64,000 bases of DNA from Providencia stuartii. GTDB lineage: Bacteria > Pseudomonadota > Gammaproteobacteria > Enterobacterales > Enterobacteriaceae. The stretch is taken from NCBI GenBank assembly GCA_900455155.1, contig UGUC01000002.1, positions 2,356,001 to 2,420,000 of the forward strand, in the 5' to 3' direction. The first letter of the stretch is position 1, and every line of letters starts with the position of its first letter. This document shows, piece by piece, positions 11,805-22,276 of this stretch. Under the pieces are notes generated by a model that searched no databases, had not been told where the DNA came from, and saw only the letters and a list, made by a program, of their open reading frames with translations. The translations under genes were made by a program, and so were the position numbers.

Positions 11805-12597
11805 ATGAAACCAATTTCTCTGGCTACTCTGGGTCAGTTTAAAAAAGACAAACACAAATTTTGCTACCATGACGGCTTACGATGCCAGCTTCGCTCAGCT
11901 ATTTGCAGAGCAAGGTATCCAAGTCATGCTCGTCGGTGACTCCCTTGGTATGACCATACAAGGCGAATCTAGCACCCTCCCTGTTACCGTAGAGCAAATC
12001 GCTTATCACACTCGCTGTGTACGCAAAGGTGCACCAGACGCATTTATTATCGCTGATATGCCTTTTATGAGTTATGCCACCCCTGAACAAGCTTGTGCTA
12101 ATGCCGCTATTCTGATGCAGGCTGGTGCAAACATGGTAAAACTTGAAGGGGGTTGCTGGCTATGCGATACCGTCAAAATGCTGTGTGAACGTTCCGTTCC
12201 CGTATGTGGGCATTTAGGGCTAACGCCACAAGCCGTCAACGTTCTTGGTGGCTATAAAGTACAAGGTCGCGATGAGGTTACCGCCAACCAACTCATGAAA
12301 GATGCCATTGCGCTAGAAAATGCGGGAATACAGCTTTTGGTTCTTGAGTGTGTTCCTACCTCACTAGCTAATAATATTACAGAAGAACTACTCCTTCCGG
12401 TTATTGGTATCGGTGCAGGCAATGGTACTGATGGGCAAATTCTTGTCATGCATGATGCATTAGGCATTACGGCCCGCCCTCCTAAGTTTGCCAAGAACTT
12501 CCTTGCTCAAGCAGGCAATATTCAAGATGCAGTTAAACTGTATATTCAAGAAGTTGAAGCAGGGATCTACCCTAGTGAAGATCATTCTTTTGAATAA
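11805..12597 (+). CDS. panB: 3-methyl-2-oxobutanoate hydroxymethyltransferase, one frameshift
   Basis: PanB makes ketopantoate from alpha-ketoisovalerate and methylene-tetrahydrofolate, the first step to pantothenate. The ATG at 11805 has CGGAGG 7-8 bases upstream and encodes [17 protein letters not shown]. The T4 at 11859-11862 breaks the frame; with T3 it continues [16 protein letters not shown]. Further motifs are [36 protein letters not shown] and [12 protein letters not shown] (metal and substrate sites). Repaired length is 263 residues (E. coli 264). An essential biosynthetic gene with a conserved remainder argues for a sequence error. Confidence 0.94.
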
Positions 12598-12630
12598 TTT
12601 TATTACGGCTCAATAATAAGGAATTCACCT

Positions 12631-13495
12631 ATGCTTATCGTCGAAACATCTCCCATTCTTCGCCGTGAGATCCGCCGCTGGAAGCTAGAAGGTAAACGTA
12701 TCGCTCTTGTACCAACCATGGGCAACCTGCATGATGGACATTTAGCTTTAATTGATGAAGCGAAACAACAAGCTGATATTGTAATTGTCAGCATTTTCGT
12801 TAACCCTATGCAGTTTGATCGCCAATCCGATTTAGCCAATTACCCTCGAACCTTGCAAGAGGATTGTGAAAAGCTGAAACGTCGCGATATCAATCTCGTT
12901 TTTGCCCCTTCTGTGAAAGATGTTTACCCTGAAGGAATGGCGCAACAAACTTTTGTTGAAGTGCCTGAATTATCATCAATACTTGAAGGTGCGAGTCGCC
13001 CTGGGCATTTTCGCGGTGTATCAACAGTCGTTACCAAACTGTTTAATTTAGTCCAACCTGATTTAGCGTTTTTTTGGTGAAAAAGATTTCCAGCAATTAC
13101 AGCTAATTCGCAAAATGGTGAGTGACCTTTCTTTTGATATACAAATTGTCTCTGTGCCTACCGTCAGAGCGAAAAATGGGCTTGCATTGAGTTCAAGAAA
13201 TAACAATCTATCAGCAAGTGAACTCAAAATAGCACCACAACTATATAGCATTATGCAACAGGCGGCAGAGAAGCTAATTGCAGCCCCTGACAACGTTGAA
13301 GCGATTATCCAAGAAATCGATGATTCGCTTCGCCAAGCAGGTTTTACCCCTGATGAGCTATTTATTCGTGATGCCGAAACCCTTGCTCCATTGAGCAATA
13401 TAAGTCAAAAAGCGGTCATCTTAATGGCAGCTTGGTTAGGGCAAACCCGTTTGATTGATAATTTACAGGTTGACCTACCCACAGTTTCAGCTTAA
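12631..13495 (+). CDS. panC: Pantothenate synthetase, one frameshift
   Basis: PanC joins pantoate and beta-alanine using ATP. Visible are the HIGH-like [24 protein letters not shown] and [17 protein letters not shown]. The frame breaks in the T7 at 13069-13075; with T6 it reads [20 protein letters not shown] and goes on through [13 protein letters not shown] (a KMSKS-equivalent). Repaired length is 287 residues, close to E. coli 283. It lies between panB and panD in one pan cluster. Confidence 0.94.
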
Positions 13496-13543
13496 AAAAA
13501 CAAGCAAACACAGCATGACGATTAAAAATGGTAGACAATAATT

Positions 13544-13924
13544 ATGTTTAGAAAAATGTTACAAGGTAAATTACATCGGGTTAAGGTCACACAAGCCGAC
13601 CTTCATTACGAAGGCTCTTGTGCTATTGATCAGGATTTTATGGATGCCGCTGGGATCCTCGAATACGAAGCCATTGATATTTACAACGTCGATAATGGAG
13701 AACGTTTTTCTACTTATGCAATTGCAGGTGAAAGAGGTTCTAAAATTATTTCAGTCAATGGTGCCGCTGCACGTCGTGCTGCTGTTGGCGATAGATTGAT
13801 TATCTGCTCATACGTTGATATCAAAGATGAAGATGCTCGTCACCATAAACCCAAAGTCGCTTACTTTGACGGTGACAATATTATGAGCCGTGTTGCCAAA
13901 GCAGTTCCTGTACAAGTCGCTTAA
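13544..13924 (+). CDS. panD: Aspartate 1-decarboxylase
   Basis: PanD makes beta-alanine from aspartate, using a pyruvoyl group formed by self-cleavage. The cleavage site is visible as HYEGSCAI with Gly24-Ser25. Lys9, Arg54-region and Tyr58-region residues fit the family, and the length of 126 residues is standard. In E. coli panD is separated from panC by another gene; here they are only 48 bases apart. A terminator follows. Confidence 0.97.
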   Translation: MFRKMLQGKLHRVKVTQADLHYEGSCAIDQDFMDAAGILEYEAIDIYNVDNGERFSTYAIAGERGSKIISVNGAAARRAAVGDRLIICSYVDIKDEDARHHKPKVAYFDGDNIMSRVAKAVPVQVA

Positions 13925-13932
13925 CGCTATAT

Positions 13933-13965
13933 CCCCCAACGGCAGTTAGCTTGTTGGGGGTTACT
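13933..13965 (+). terminator. Terminator of panD
   Basis: CCCCCAAC (13933-13940) pairs with GTTGGGGG (13953-13960). Only a weak TTACTT follows. Confidence 0.65.
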
Positions 13966-14167
13966 TAGCTTCCTTTTTTAGCCAAGCAAGAAAATATAGC
14001 TTTCATTTCGTTATTTGATCTTTTTCTATAACATTAAAAATTATTATATTAATCTCATTAATACCTCTAGAAAATATCATTTAAATCACCATAGCTAATA
14101 AAAAAGATAATTATTTAACATCCCAATTTATATTAGATTGAAAAAAACATCACATAAAGGGGATGCT

Positions 14168-15383
14168 ATGAATGATAATAGAAACAAGAAGACGTTTGGA
14201 CTGTTATATACTCTAAAGATCCAATTTCAAAATATGCCTTCGTTTTCCAGTGGCTTTATTTATGCAAATAAAAAAAAATCAAATCGAAATATTGATTACT
14301 GTTGATGCTATTAGTGAAGATGGAGAGCCTTATTTTAATAATGAACGAGAAGTGCAAGATGCCACTTATCTGTGTTCATTTTTTGATGGTAAACCCTTAA
14401 ATCAAAATTGGCAAATTTCGAATGAAAAAGGGCCATTTTGTAAAGCAGTTAAGTATGACACAACTCTATCAAGGCGGGAGCCACCAACCCTACGAACGAT
14501 AACCCGCTCGACATTTCAAATATCCAAGTTTATTTCATCCGACATTGTTAACCCCGCCTTAGAAATCGCAGTAGGAATTAATATTCCTGGAATAGGCAAT
14601 TTTGACACCTCAATGAATGGAACACCTACTTTAAATTCAGGCTCTGTCTTTAAATCACCTAGCCGAATTTCAGTAAGCAGGATATCCCCTATCGATTATA
14701 CAGATAATAGAAATGTTATGGTGATTGATAAAGGTTGGAAATATATCATGACCGATGCATTATTCCGCAATGGTAGCAATCGGCACTCCAGCTCTTATCG
14801 GAATTATGCAGCCATTATTCGCTATAAAAAAATATCTATTATTACAGCCAACAAATATAACATTATCGAAAAAAGGGTCTCGCCTACATTGCCTTATAGT
14901 GCTCCTTATAAAGATTGGTTTTATGGTACGACCATGCCCCATGCAATGAATTATGCCACCGATGATCAGGCGCTCGGTGCATACTTAACGAGTTGGTTTA
15001 TTGAGACTCGAGATAGAGTCGGCTATTTTCACGCAATTAACGAAGGTTGGACAGAGCTAACCCACAAGAAAAAGCCTCCACTCTATTTTACAAGCATGAG
15101 AAATGGTGAATTTAATAAAAAAAATACGTTTTCTGTGTGGCCACAATTTAGCAACGATATGCCTAAACTTGCCCGCTTTTCAAATAATAATCAAAATAGT
15201 ATCACCCTTGTTTGCCATCAAATCAATTTAGTGGATCACATTCCTCTCTATCTCGGTGCTGAATGCCGCGCTCAATCAAACACATCCTTAGCAAGCCATG
15301 TTGAAATTGTTGATGAGTTTGGCAATGAAGGCATCATGACTATTGAGTATCGCCATAATATTGATGGGGAAATTACTGTTTAA
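14168..15383 (+). CDS. Uncharacterised 404-residue protein, copy 1 of a tandem pair, one frameshift
   Basis: I do not recognise this family. ATG 14168 (MNDNRNKKT) follows AAAGGGGATGCT, and the frame breaks in the A9 at 14270-14278. With A8 it reads YANKKNQIEILITVDAI and continues to 15383, giving 404 residues, exactly the length of its neighbour. The two align throughout: NQ-E-ITV near residue 37, DYTDNRN, PHAM near residue 255, SWFIE, VCHQINLVD and a C-terminal DEFGNEGIMTIEYRHNIDGEITV block. No signal peptide or membrane segment is seen; the pattern of alternating hydrophobic strands suggests a beta-rich fold, possibly ending in an Ig-like sandwich (inference). It is AT-rich compared with the pan genes and sits between panD and the fimbrial operons. 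Confidence 0.75.
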
Positions 15384-15441
15384 ATCCGTTTTGTTAAAAG
15401 TGGCACTATTGATCTTTTAGCTTAAAATATTTGGAGCCAAA

Positions 15442-16656
15442 ATGCTTAACTCACCCCCAGCTAAAAAATTCAAACAAATCAACCATCTTAGCATTCATTT
15501 TAAAGATAATCCGACTAATATTCATTCGGTTATTTATGCAAATGGATATAATCAAGTTGAGGTTATTGTTACTGCTGAAATCTTAGATGAAAATAATGAC
15601 GCTTTTTTTGAAAATGAAAAAGAATTTAGAGACTGTATCTATTTTTGTTCCTTTTCAGATCAACAACTACTCGGTGATGAATGGATAATCTCTGAACATC
15701 GGGGAGACTATTGTAAAGCCGTACAGAATGAGATTACTCACATAAAAAATGCATCTATAGAGGCCATAAGAAGCACAAAAAGGATCAGTGCCTCATATTA
15801 CTTCTCACTGAAAGAGATCAATCCCGGACATGAAATTGCAGTCGGGGTGAGAATCGATGGTGAAGGTTTATTCAATACCTCACAAAATGGCACTTTAAAT
15901 CATAAAGGAGAAATTATTTTTATTGCGCCTAAGCGGGTTATCATTCAAGGAATTAAAAAAATTGATTATGATAATAATGAAAACATCACTATAACAGATA
16001 ACGATTGGCAGGAAATCTCAAAAAATATTTCATTTCATATCAGTAAAGGGGCGATACTGGGGAATTATGAGCATAATTACGGGGTCATAAGACGTAAAAC
16101 ATTTAAAATTACAACGCATAATAAATATAAATTAAAGTATAAATCTCCTGTATATAGCTTACAACATATCCCTAAAATTAAAGATTGGTACCATAATCAC
16201 GTGATGCCCCATGCAATAAAGATCGTTGGAGGGCCTTATTATAGCGGAATTTATGTTAATAGCTGGTTTATAGAGCCTAATAATATAGAGATTGGCTATT
16301 CCAATATATTAAATAAAGGGTTAAATAGGATTATAAAAGATATCCGCCAATCTCTTTATTGTACTGAGGAAAAAGATGGCCGATTTGTAGGCGATACAAC
16401 TTATGCGATTTGGCCTCGGCTGGAAGGAAATCTCGGTCCTCTTTGGTCAAACACCACCTTAGATAAACACGCCATCACTATCGTCTGTCATCAAATGTAT
16501 CTTAGAGATAAGAAACTCTATTATTGGGGATATTATTGCCCTGCCCCCTATCATGTGGCCGACCCTCTGCAAATTTTTATTATCGATGAGTATGGTAATA
16601 GGGGGAATATTAATATTGTATTTGAAGAGGATATGTATGGTACTGTCAGCGTTTAA
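15442..16656 (+). CDS. Uncharacterised 404-residue protein, copy 2 of a tandem pair
   Basis: This intact gene encodes 404 residues and is a diverged paralogue of the gene just upstream (58-base gap). Shared landmarks are VIYANGYNQVEVIVTAEI near the N-terminus, FCSFSD, HEIAVGVRIDGEGLFNTSQNG, the DYDNNEN turn, MPHA near residue 255, SWFIE near 274, VCHQMYLRD near 348 and IDEYGNRGNINIVFEEDMYGTVSV at the end. No signal peptide, membrane segment or catalytic motif that I know is present. The ATG follows TTGGAG by 7 bases. The low GC content relative to panBCD hints at acquisition by transfer. Function unknown. Confidence 0.85.
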   Translation: MLNSPPAKKFKQINHLSIHFKDNPTNIHSVIYANGYNQVEVIVTAEILDENNDAFFENEKEFRDCIYFCSFSDQQLLGDEWIISEHRGDYCKAVQNEITHIKNASIEAIRSTKRISASYYFSLKEINPGHEIAVGVRIDGEGLFNTSQNGTLNHKGEIIFIAPKRVIIQGIKKIDYDNNENITITDNDWQEISKNISFHISKGAILGNYEHNYGVIRRKTFKITTHNKYKLKYKSPVYSLQHIPKIKDWYHNHVMPHAIKIVGGPYYSGIYVNSWFIEPNNIEIGYSNILNKGLNRIIKDIRQSLYCTEEKDGRFVGDTTYAIWPRLEGNLGPLWSNTTLDKHAITIVCHQMYLRDKKLYYWGYYCPAPYHVADPLQIFIIDEYGNRGNINIVFEEDMYGTVSV

Positions 16657-16763
16657 ATAACCACTTTAAGAAAAACGAGTCTTTATTATTTTCGTGCAAC
16701 CGATTTTTATCATGACATTATAGCCAATAGATAGGCGGGGTATTTTGTTTATTCATCATTGTA

Positions 16764-16788
16764 GGGGATGATCTGCTCATCCCCTTTT
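16764..16788 (+). terminator. Terminator between the 404-residue genes and the fimbrial operon
   Basis: GGGGATGA (16764-16771), loop TCTGC, TCATCCCC (16777-16784) followed by TTTT. The U tract favours the plus-strand genes; the stem can also end the convergent fimbrial transcript. Confidence 0.75.
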
Positions 16789-16796
16789 GCTATCGT

Positions 16797-17840
16797 TTAG
16801 TTAAATTGCAAAACAAATTGTGCCGTCGCTTCTGCTTTCCCTGCTTTGACAGAATTACCATAACGGTAATATTCCGCTTTCAGGGGAACACGCGTTTCAC
16901 CTTTTTCTAAATCAGCTAATTTAACAAACTCCTGATTAACTAATACGTTATCATTGTTTAATGGTGATTTTACAACAAACCCAATACCACTGGCATTATT
17001 ACCTTGCCCTTCATTATCGATTTTAATCACTGCATCTTTGCCATTATAACTCGCTGTATTGTTTGCAATGAGCTTGATCTTCGCTGAAACATTCCCCGTA
17101 CAGACGATATTAATATGTTCCTCAACAGATGACGGCGTTGTCGGGAACCCTACGGATGGGAATGCCGTGGTCGGTACCCGAGGTAACGTAAATGACAAAT
17201 CGGTATTTTTAGCTTCACAAGATGTCGGCGCACTTGTCACTTTTCCTTTTAGTCGATAAGTATAACCAACTTTTGTCGAGCCACCACCTGGGTCAAACCG
17301 TTTAATGAGTATCGCCCCAATCACCGAATTATCAAAGGATGTTGCCGTCGGGTTATCTTTACCGGCATAAAAAATAACCGTTGCATCTATAGGCATAAGT
17401 GCACCTTCAGGAACAGGCAACACTTGTCCTGGACGATTTGTAAAAGGCAATTCTGATTTACTTTCAATTAAGACATAGACGATATTTACGGGGCCACCAG
17501 CATGCACATGGTAAGCGGGCTTCCCATCAATTTCGCCATAATATCTCGCTATAATGCCGCTGCCTTCACCGTATGTTGCATAAGCATAGACTTGTGAGTC
17601 AGGCCCACACTGCGCGACACCACCTCGTCCACTCTCTCGCACAAATGTATAACGAGCAATCTCGTCGTTCTTTTTGATCGCACCACTTAATTTAATGTCC
17701 ACCATTGCGCGCATTGCAGAGTGATTTTGACCATCCCCTCCTTCAACACAATTCTGAGCCGCAATACTGCTATTTATCCCAGAGAACATTAACACCACGC
17801 TGAACGCTGCTGCATAGCCCCAATTAATCTGTTTTCTCAT
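16797..17840 (-). CDS. Fimbrial tip adhesin (two-domain), operon 1
   Basis: This is the last gene of the first chaperone-usher operon. The protein of 347 residues has a signal peptide (MRKQINWGYAAAFSVVLMFSG...AA), an N-terminal receptor-binding-like domain with one cysteine pair, and a C-terminal pilin domain beginning near CEAKNTDLSF, with a second cysteine (VCTGNVS) and a pilin-like final strand ATAQFVLQFN for donor-strand exchange. I chose the ATG at 17840 because AAGGAG lies just upstream; a start at 17864 would overlap the usher end. The adhesin domain is not one I can name, so the receptor is unknown. Confidence 0.85.
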   Translation of the reverse strand: MRKQINWGYAAAFSVVLMFSGINSSIAAQNCVEGGDGQNHSAMRAMVDIKLSGAIKKNDEIARYTFVRESGRGGVAQCGPDSQVYAYATYGEGSGIIARYYGEIDGKPAYHVHAGGPVNIVYVLIESKSELPFTNRPGQVLPVPEGALMPIDATVIFYAGKDNPTATSFDNSVIGAILIKRFDPGGGSTKVGYTYRLKGKVTSAPTSCEAKNTDLSFTLPRVPTTAFPSVGFPTTPSSVEEHINIVCTGNVSAKIKLIANNTASYNGKDAVIKIDNEGQGNNASGIGFVVKSPLNNDNVLVNQEFVKLADLEKGETRVPLKAEYYRYGNSVKAGKAEATAQFVLQFN

Positions 17841-17854
17841 TATTCTTACTCCTT

Positions 17855-20360
17855 TCAGCGGCATTCTGAATTCAGGATATAAAGCCCATTTGTTGGCATG
17901 GTATTTTCGATGTTGTAATCTACATCACAGGATTCATTAGCACCCTCATTTTTCCAATTAACTTTAATGCGTCCTTTAGGCTTATCTGCAACTAAATACA
18001 AGGTATTAAAGTTAGAAACGAGATGAGTCGCTTCATCTTCTGTAACAGCTTTTGCACCTACCGGTAATTCTTTATTCGTTGGATGCTGTAACTTAAATAA
18101 TAACTTGTAGCCTTTTTTAGCGTCAAAATCAGCCAGTATCAAAGCGCCCTTTGTTGGGATAACATTATTAATAATGTTATTTTCAATTTCGGTATCTTGT
18201 GGGATAGTTTTTTGTATCAATCGCCAGTGTATTTTTACGATATGGCGCCATTCCCGGAACAATCGCTAAACCGTAAGCGTTAGTTTCAACTGACTGCCCA
18301 TTAATAATACCGACACCTTGTGTCCCTTTGGTAAGAATCAATGCGCTTGTATCTTGCATTGAAGGTGCTAATACCACACCGTATTGAGTGCCAACAAATG
18401 CACCACTAATACCGTAATTAAAGTTTTTATGGCTATCGTTATAAGCGTACCCTGCATTAACGACTGCATAAGGGGAGCGATAAGAGCTACTTAATCCCCC
18501 TGAATAGCCCATACCTTTATTACCGTAGCCTTGATAAATATCCCACGTTCCACGATATAATTCGCCATAGCTGCCACTTAAACGTGCTGTTTGTGAAGTA
18601 CGATGCTGGTCATCCGTTGATATGCCATAATTCACACTCATTGTGTTATTTAACACATCGAACGGAATACTGACATTTAAACTCAAATTGTATGAACGGC
18701 TGTTATCATTTTCAAAATTGTCTACCTTTTGAATAGGTGTAATAGACACTGTAATGAACCTTATCGATATTACTGTTAAAACCAACATTATAAGATTGTT
18801 GTTTATGACCACTTGAATACTCATAAACAACACTATTTAAGTTAATCGAGCTTGAGCTATCGAGTATTGGTTGAGAAAGAGATACGGGTGTATTCATTTT
18901 TTAGTTTTTCATAGCTGCCACGGTATTTTTCCTCATAAAAGAATGCGTCCATCTATATTCATAAAATCAGCATCAAAATGACGGAAACCCGCTAAAGCTA
19001 AGCTCGTATTCGTTTGTCTCAATATGTTTTGAGTAATTGACTCTAAATGCATTACCACTCAACGTAGATTGATTATCAACATCAGTACGAGAGTGGCACA
19101 ACATCCGTTGTAATTGCGCCAACCTCACCTAAGTTAAACCCTGTACCGATTGCATATGATTGGTATTTTTTAGCGTAGAGTGCACCACCAAAAAACGGTC
19201 ACAAAGTCTGTTAATCCATAATAGATTTCAGCTTCATTCACATAACGGCCATCACCGTTATTATTCCCATCATATTCACCACTAGAGAAACTGTATTTAA
19301 TACTGCCTTTTCGCTCTAAAAAAGCAATTGATGAGAAAGGAACAATAAAGTTAACTTCATTACCATTTGCTTCTTCTACTGTGACATATAGATTGCCACC
19401 ATTACTCATTGGATAGTAATCTGTAATTTCAAATGGCCCAGCAGGCACACTTTTCTTATAGATAACTTGATCATTTTGTACAATAGTCACGATAGATTCA
19501 GAATTAGCGATACCATTTACGCTTGGCGCATAACTCGTTAAGTTATAAGGTTCCATTTGCCTATCTGATGCTAATTTAACCCCTTTAAATTTAAAAGAAT
19601 CAAATAATTGCGAGCTTGTATATAAGTCCCCTAGTGTTAGCTCACTTTTTATTATATTAATGTTTCTTGATAAGGTGTTGCTAATATTATTTCCATTTAT
19701 TCTTATCGTGCCGATTGTTGGCCCATGTGGAATAATTACGATAACGCCATGAGCCTATGTTAATTTTCGTCTGAATATTACCATAATAGTTATCATCGAC
19801 TTTACCGCCTTCATAGGTGTTAAAAAGCCGAAAAAGAGTAATTTAAAAATACAGCAGGAATGCCATCATCCCACTGTGCTTCTTCAGCTTTTCTTATGCG
19901 CTGCTGATTAATCATTGATTGCGGAACAGTCATTGAATACACTTTAGTATTTAAATCAAGTGACTGTGTCATATACTCAATATCATTAATATTGAAGCAT
20001 TCTTGATCACCTTTTAAGGTCTTATGAAAATCTATACCAAAACTTTCCCAATCCGCAAAACTAAAACAAGGTGTAAGTTGTTCTCCACCATCTGCCCGAG
20101 GCATCATCACAAAGCTAATTTCTTTATTAAGAATTAAATTATTATTAATGAAAAACCTGACATGGTATTTCCCTGGTGCTATATCATTTTCCCTAAACAC
20201 ATCCAGATCTTCATTAGTCAATTGCGTATCTGTACCTGCAATATTTAACAAGCTAGGTGGATAATAATCAGCAGCCCCGCATTTCAAATGACAATGAAGC
20301 GAATACAATAGCCATAAACAGAGGTGAATATGGATACTTTTTATGATAAAGACGATTCAT
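17855..20360 (-). CDS. Fimbrial outer-membrane usher, operon 1, about ten frameshifts
   Basis: The usher is the beta-barrel assembly platform for fimbriae in the outer membrane. Start ATG at 20360 after AAAGGCC; a signal peptide follows (MNRLYHKKYPY...FASLSF). Recognisable parts are WDDGIPAVFLNYSFSAFN, SQLFDSFKFKGVKLASD, the plug-region QNDQVIYKKSVPAGPFEI, GDLYVT-like NLYVTVEE, and the C-terminal KGALILADF. The frame is broken at 20275-20278, 19822-19826, 19690-19692, 19190-19195, 19095-19096, 19013-19015, 18949-18950, 18886-18888, 18725-18726 and 18208-18213; removing one base at each gives 831 residues with no loss of conserved sequence. Ten same-direction errors in a gene with intact neighbours suggest a poor-quality assembly patch. 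Confidence 0.85.
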
Positions 20361-20387
20361 AGGCCTTTACTCTACTTTATTAGATTA

Positions 20388-21068
20388 TTATTTTATAAGA
20401 TATTGACTATCTAACCCTTTACCATAATCATTGATATAGTTTAGAGAAACCTTATTGGAACTAGCCCCTAAATTAGAAACATTAATTACTGTTTCAGAGC
20501 GTGGTTCTAAATAGCTTGGTGCTTCGACTTCTCTGTTATTAATTTTTATTTTTGCAATGTTAATATAAAATGGTGTTGGGTTAACAACCTTGACTCCAGC
20601 GGTAGAGCGAGACCAAGTTAACTCATTGACAACATCTTCAAGCTTTTTATCGGATAATGCTGTAGGTCGATAAATTAGCTTTATTTTGTTTGTCATTGAA
20701 TAACGTAAAACGTTTTCTAAATCCTCACTACTCGGTGCCACAAATTTTACATTTAGCCAATATAATGCTTCTTGGTCACTCGGTAATGATGCTATTTTAG
20801 TCAGTTGAATCGTGTTTTTTTGCTCAGATTTTAGCTTAATTAATGGAGGTGTTACTGCAAAATCTTGTGTTATTTTTCCATTTTTATCTTCCACCCAAGA
20901 TTGAAGTAAATAATTCCTATTTTTATCTGTATTAAATGCAACAACACCTTCGCTATTCTCTTTTTCGTGATAAATAACACGCGTTGTTTCTAAACCAAAG
21001 CCAGCATAGCTGGTTGAACTAGCAAGAAAACACAATAACAGTGTAGGAACTATTTTTTTCATAAACAT
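20388..21068 (-). CDS. Periplasmic fimbrial chaperone (PapD type), operon 1
   Basis: PapD-type chaperones cap pilin subunits in the periplasm by donor-strand complementation. The 226 residues begin with a signal peptide (MKKIVPTLLLCFLASSTSYA), followed by GLETTRVIYHEKENS with the conserved Arg, the G1/F1 edge QLTKIASLPSDQEALYWLNVKF, and NKIKLIYRP with the Lys that anchors the subunit carboxylate. GGAGG lies 7 bases before the first ATG (21068). It lies between the pilin and usher genes in the usual order. Confidence 0.94.
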   Translation of the reverse strand: MFMKKIVPTLLLCFLASSTSYAGFGLETTRVIYHEKENSEGVVAFNTDKNRNYLLQSWVEDKNGKITQDFAVTPPLIKLKSEQKNTIQLTKIASLPSDQEALYWLNVKFVAPSSEDLENVLRYSMTNKIKLIYRPTALSDKKLEDVVNELTWSRSTAGVKVVNPTPFYINIAKIKINNREVEAPSYLEPRSETVINVSNLGASSNKVSLNYINDYGKGLDSQYLIK

Positions 21069-21128
21069 AGGATGTCCTCCAAGAAAAAAAGTAACGCAGA
21101 TTAATAATTGATAATCTGCGTTATCAAA

Positions 21129-21698
21129 TTATTTATAAGTAATTTTATAATTTAATGTTGCGTCTGCTTGGCCTGCTTCTACGTCATCGTCTGTACTTAC
21201 ATACTTAGCAATAAAAGTTCCAGTCCATTGAGCACTGTTACCATTTACTTTTATTTCTTCACTTTTACTACCATTAATTTTTAATGGCTTGGATAGGTCA
21301 TCTTCATTGTAAATACGGATACCCACATTTTTTGCAACGCCAGCACTACCTTTATTGTCCAGTTCTAAAATAGTTTTATCAAAACGGTTTTCATGACCCG
21401 TTAAATTGATAGAGATAGTACCTTGATCAGGACAGTCAATTAATTTAATTTTTAATTTACCATCACCACCAGTACCACCAACCTCATCACCTTCCTCAGT
21501 AAACTCACTAGTAGCAAAACGTCCCATTTTTACATCAGCATTTGGTGAGTTAGTATCATTCAGGCTAATAGTGCATGTAGCATTATAAATAAGTCCTTTA
21601 AACTTAATCGTTCCACTTTGCTCTTCTGCTGTTGCTGAAAAAGCAAATGCTGAAGCAATAACAGCCATAAAAATATTTCGAGTTGATAATTTTTTCAT
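21129..21698 (-). CDS. Major fimbrial subunit (pilin), operon 1
   Basis: First gene of operon 1. The 189 residues start with a signal peptide (MKKLSTRNIFMAVIASAFAFSATA) and show the FimA-type layout: GTIKFKGLIYNATCTISL with the first cysteine, LIDCPDQGTISI with the second, and a final strand QADATLNYKITYK ending in the penultimate Tyr. This fits a shaft subunit. The strain-level fimbrial type cannot be named from sequence alone. Confidence 0.92.
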   Translation of the reverse strand: MKKLSTRNIFMAVIASAFAFSATAEEQSGTIKFKGLIYNATCTISLNDTNSPNADVKMGRFATSEFTEEGDEVGGTGGDGKLKIKLIDCPDQGTISINLTGHENRFDKTILELDNKGSAGVAKNVGIRIYNEDDLSKPLKINGSKSEEIKVNGNSAQWTGTFIAKYVSTDDDVEAGQADATLNYKITYK

Positions 21699-22276
21699 TG
21701 ATATACCTTTACACTCTACATAGTAATTAATAGTAATGTTAATTATTCAGCGCGTAATTAATAAAATAGTATAGATATAGGTAAATATCGCTATTCTAAA
21801 AATTAATGCGAGAACATATTAAAGACTTATATACACAAATAAGAAATAGTTAAAAATTCATGTTACCCGACTGGTGAGTAACATGTAAAAGGAGTATATA
21901 ACATTAAAGTAGTATTTGATTTGTGTAAGTTTTTCAAAACGTAAATTTTAGAGGTGACAAAAAAACAACTCACACATCACAACTCATTGTTATATAGGAA
22001 TATTATTTTTTGATCTTCATCAAAAAATGAATAATTAAAATTATATACCTAAAATTACTTTATTATCATACGGTTATGTATAACTGTTTTTACTTACCTA
22101 TATTGAACATCTTTATCTGCTCTGTAGTACTTTTTTACATTTATTGCGGGTAAAAATATAGTTTCCTTGTTGATTATTTTAACTTTTATAATAATTTGGT
22201 TTTCTAAATAAAAAATAAGGCTAAGATAAATCTCACTCATTTATCTTGGCTTTATTCAATAATTTTTTTCTTATCT
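21699..22276. other. Intergenic region upstream of fimbrial operon 1
   Basis: This 578-base, very AT-rich stretch should contain the operon 1 promoter and leader. Apart from the terminator at 22212-22256 I see no gene. I found no pair of long inverted repeats of the kind that flank invertible fimbrial promoters. Confidence 0.5.
22212..22256 (-). terminator. Terminator of fimbrial operon 2
   Basis: AAGGCTAAGATAAAT and ATTTATCTTGGCTTT form a long stem with one mismatch around CTCACTC. Read on the minus strand it is followed by a U-rich tract (complement of TAAATAAAAAATAA). Confidence 0.75.

Noticed and set aside
16797..20360. Reading usher 1 as a decayed pseudogene
   Set aside because: All ten breaks are single extra bases in short runs and conserved usher sequence continues across each one. 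Real decay would also show deletions, stops and lost motifs. I treat it as one gene with sequence errors.
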